Shown: piece by piece, positions 21,351 to 21,675 of the stretch | Layout: the number at the start of each line of letters is the position of its first letter | How positions within the stretch are numbered: the stretch's first letter is position 1 | Origin: Diplocarpon mali | Lineage: Eukaryota > Ascomycota > Leotiomycetes > Helotiales > Drepanopezizaceae | DNA: 21,675 nucleotides | NCBI GenBank assembly: GCA_024741835.1 | Contig: JAENRP010000364.1 | Coordinates: 1 to 21,675 of the forward strand | Reading direction: 5' to 3' | Notes under the pieces: model-generated | Told to the model about the DNA's origin: nothing | Seen by the model: only the letters and a program-made list of their open reading frames with translations | The model's database searches: none | Made by a program: the position numbers and the translations under genes

Positions 21351-21554
21351 GCTATTATATAAGTCTCTCTTCCTATTAGCAGAAGCCGTTATACTATACT
21401 AGCATTCGTAAGGAGTATAGAAGCTCCTGCCATACTGAGACCTGCCTTATCGGATACTAATAGCAATGCTATAAGAAGAAGTGGTCGTTCGGCGAAGAGA
21501 GTATTATCTAGTAATAGTTTTCCCTATCCTTTAAAGAGAACTAAGGAAAACTGA

Positions 21555-21675
21555 CGCTTAGGTTGGTTCTATTTTGATTGTTTTTTTTTTGCGATTCTAT
21601 AGCTTATTTGTTTATTTTGCTGGTTTCTTTTTCTAACTCCTAGGCCCGGCCTATAGGTGAAAAGCATATATATAA
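21555..21675 (+). other. 3' flank of P2
   Basis: A non-coding tail with a T10-type run near 21580-21590, a T-rich stretch, and one palindrome copy at 21636-21658, 81 bp after the P2 stop. No gene is seen before the window ends. Confidence 0.5.
21636..21658. repeat. Palindromic element copy 19 (3' of P2)
   Basis: Arms ACTCCTAGGCC and GGCCTATAGGT around a central C; the left 16 bases are identical to copy 18. Lies outside the P2 frame. Confidence 0.85.

Larger units (their letters stand above)
18090..21554 (+). pseudogene. P2: long unknown-family reading frame, RIP-degraded, paralogue of P1
   Basis: A single frame of 1154 codons from ATG 18090 to TGA 21552-21554, with about 45 internal stops, only one of them TGA, and no frameshift. 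It is homologous throughout to P1; matched blocks are STYRTLGKIE plus two stops (near 18250), GRKFVGFLSTIV (near 18690), LRIYYSLYF (near 20230) and NNYIEVISN (near 20735). Open stretches remain at 20232-20495 and 21084-21362. Near the C-terminus are an acidic/Asn run (DDDDNNNNN, about 21319-21351) and a basic tail (RRSGRSAKR, then PLKRTKEN) that could be a nuclear localisation signal. Four in-frame palindromes are at codons 297, 359, 769 and 1043; the second has no partner in P1. RIP density is lower than on the left of the window. Function unknown. Confidence 0.75.

Noticed and set aside
14213..21554. Alternative nuclear genetic code with TAA/TAG read as Gln
   Set aside because: Nearly all in-frame stops are TAA/TAG, which would fit. 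However, in the gypsy polyprotein several fall on invariant Trp positions, catalytic Asp and Glu are also lost by G-to-A changes, and non-coding LTRs show the same TpG-to-TpA changes. RIP explains all of these.
577..21658. CRISPR-like array
   Set aside because: The palindromes have irregular spacing from 45 bp to about 3 kb and lie in coding frames. There are no uniform spacers and no cas genes.
577..21658. Mitochondrial GC-cluster origin
   Set aside because: The host sequences are gypsy retrotransposons and RIP-mutated nuclear-type DNA, not mitochondrial genes. Only the general idea of short GC palindromes is similar.

Overview
The window looks like a relic-transposon block from a filamentous fungus, probably an ascomycete (Pezizomycotina), that has undergone repeat-induced point mutation (RIP). 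It is very AT-rich, and CpA and TpG are strongly depleted in favour of TpA: in bases 1-600 I count only 6 CpA and 3 TpG. Every long reading frame is in the + orientation. The frames are riddled with TAA/TAG codons where related proteins have Gln or Trp, yet they run for kilobases with few or no frameshifts. I see no intact host gene, tRNA, rRNA or CRISPR array.

Layout. (1) Bases 1-1566 are the right part of a Ty3/gypsy-like element (copy A): a gag remnant joined directly to the 3' end of the element, with about 5 kb of pol missing, then a ~233 bp LTR. (2) About 1567-4579 is the 5' half of a second gypsy family (C): pyrimidine-rich leader, gag with a CCHC zinc knuckle, and an aspartic protease frame. 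It stops abruptly at 4579. (3) 4580-6513 is the 5' part of a third element (D), probably LTR plus leader plus gag, also cut off. (4) 6514 to about 14060 is the longest element (B, same family as A): 5' LTR, leader, and one continuous gag-protease-RT-RNaseH-integrase frame (7690-13911). Its catalytic acids in RT, RNase H and integrase have been changed to Asn or Lys. (5) 14213-17530 and 18090-21554 are two long single-frame pseudogenes (P1, 1105 codons; P2, 1154 codons). They are clearly paralogous to one another, and I do not recognise the family.

The most striking signal crosses all these parts. A 23-bp GC-rich imperfect palindrome (arm like ACTCGCRGGCC, one central base, arm like GGCCYRYRRGT) occurs 19 times, always 23 bp long, in the three gypsy elements whose frames were tested (A, B, C), in P1/P2 and in flanks. 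In 14 of the 15 copies that lie inside a recognisable frame it sits in the same codon phase, so it encodes the same octapeptide pattern T-[R/Y/P]-x-P-x-L-R-V. In the element B polyprotein the four copies fall in linkers between domains. This resembles, by analogy only, the Rickettsia palindromic elements that insert in frame into genes. I know of no described fungal counterpart.

Nothing here is likely to make a functional protein. The interest lies in the palindrome family, the unknown P1/P2 family and the record of RIP.
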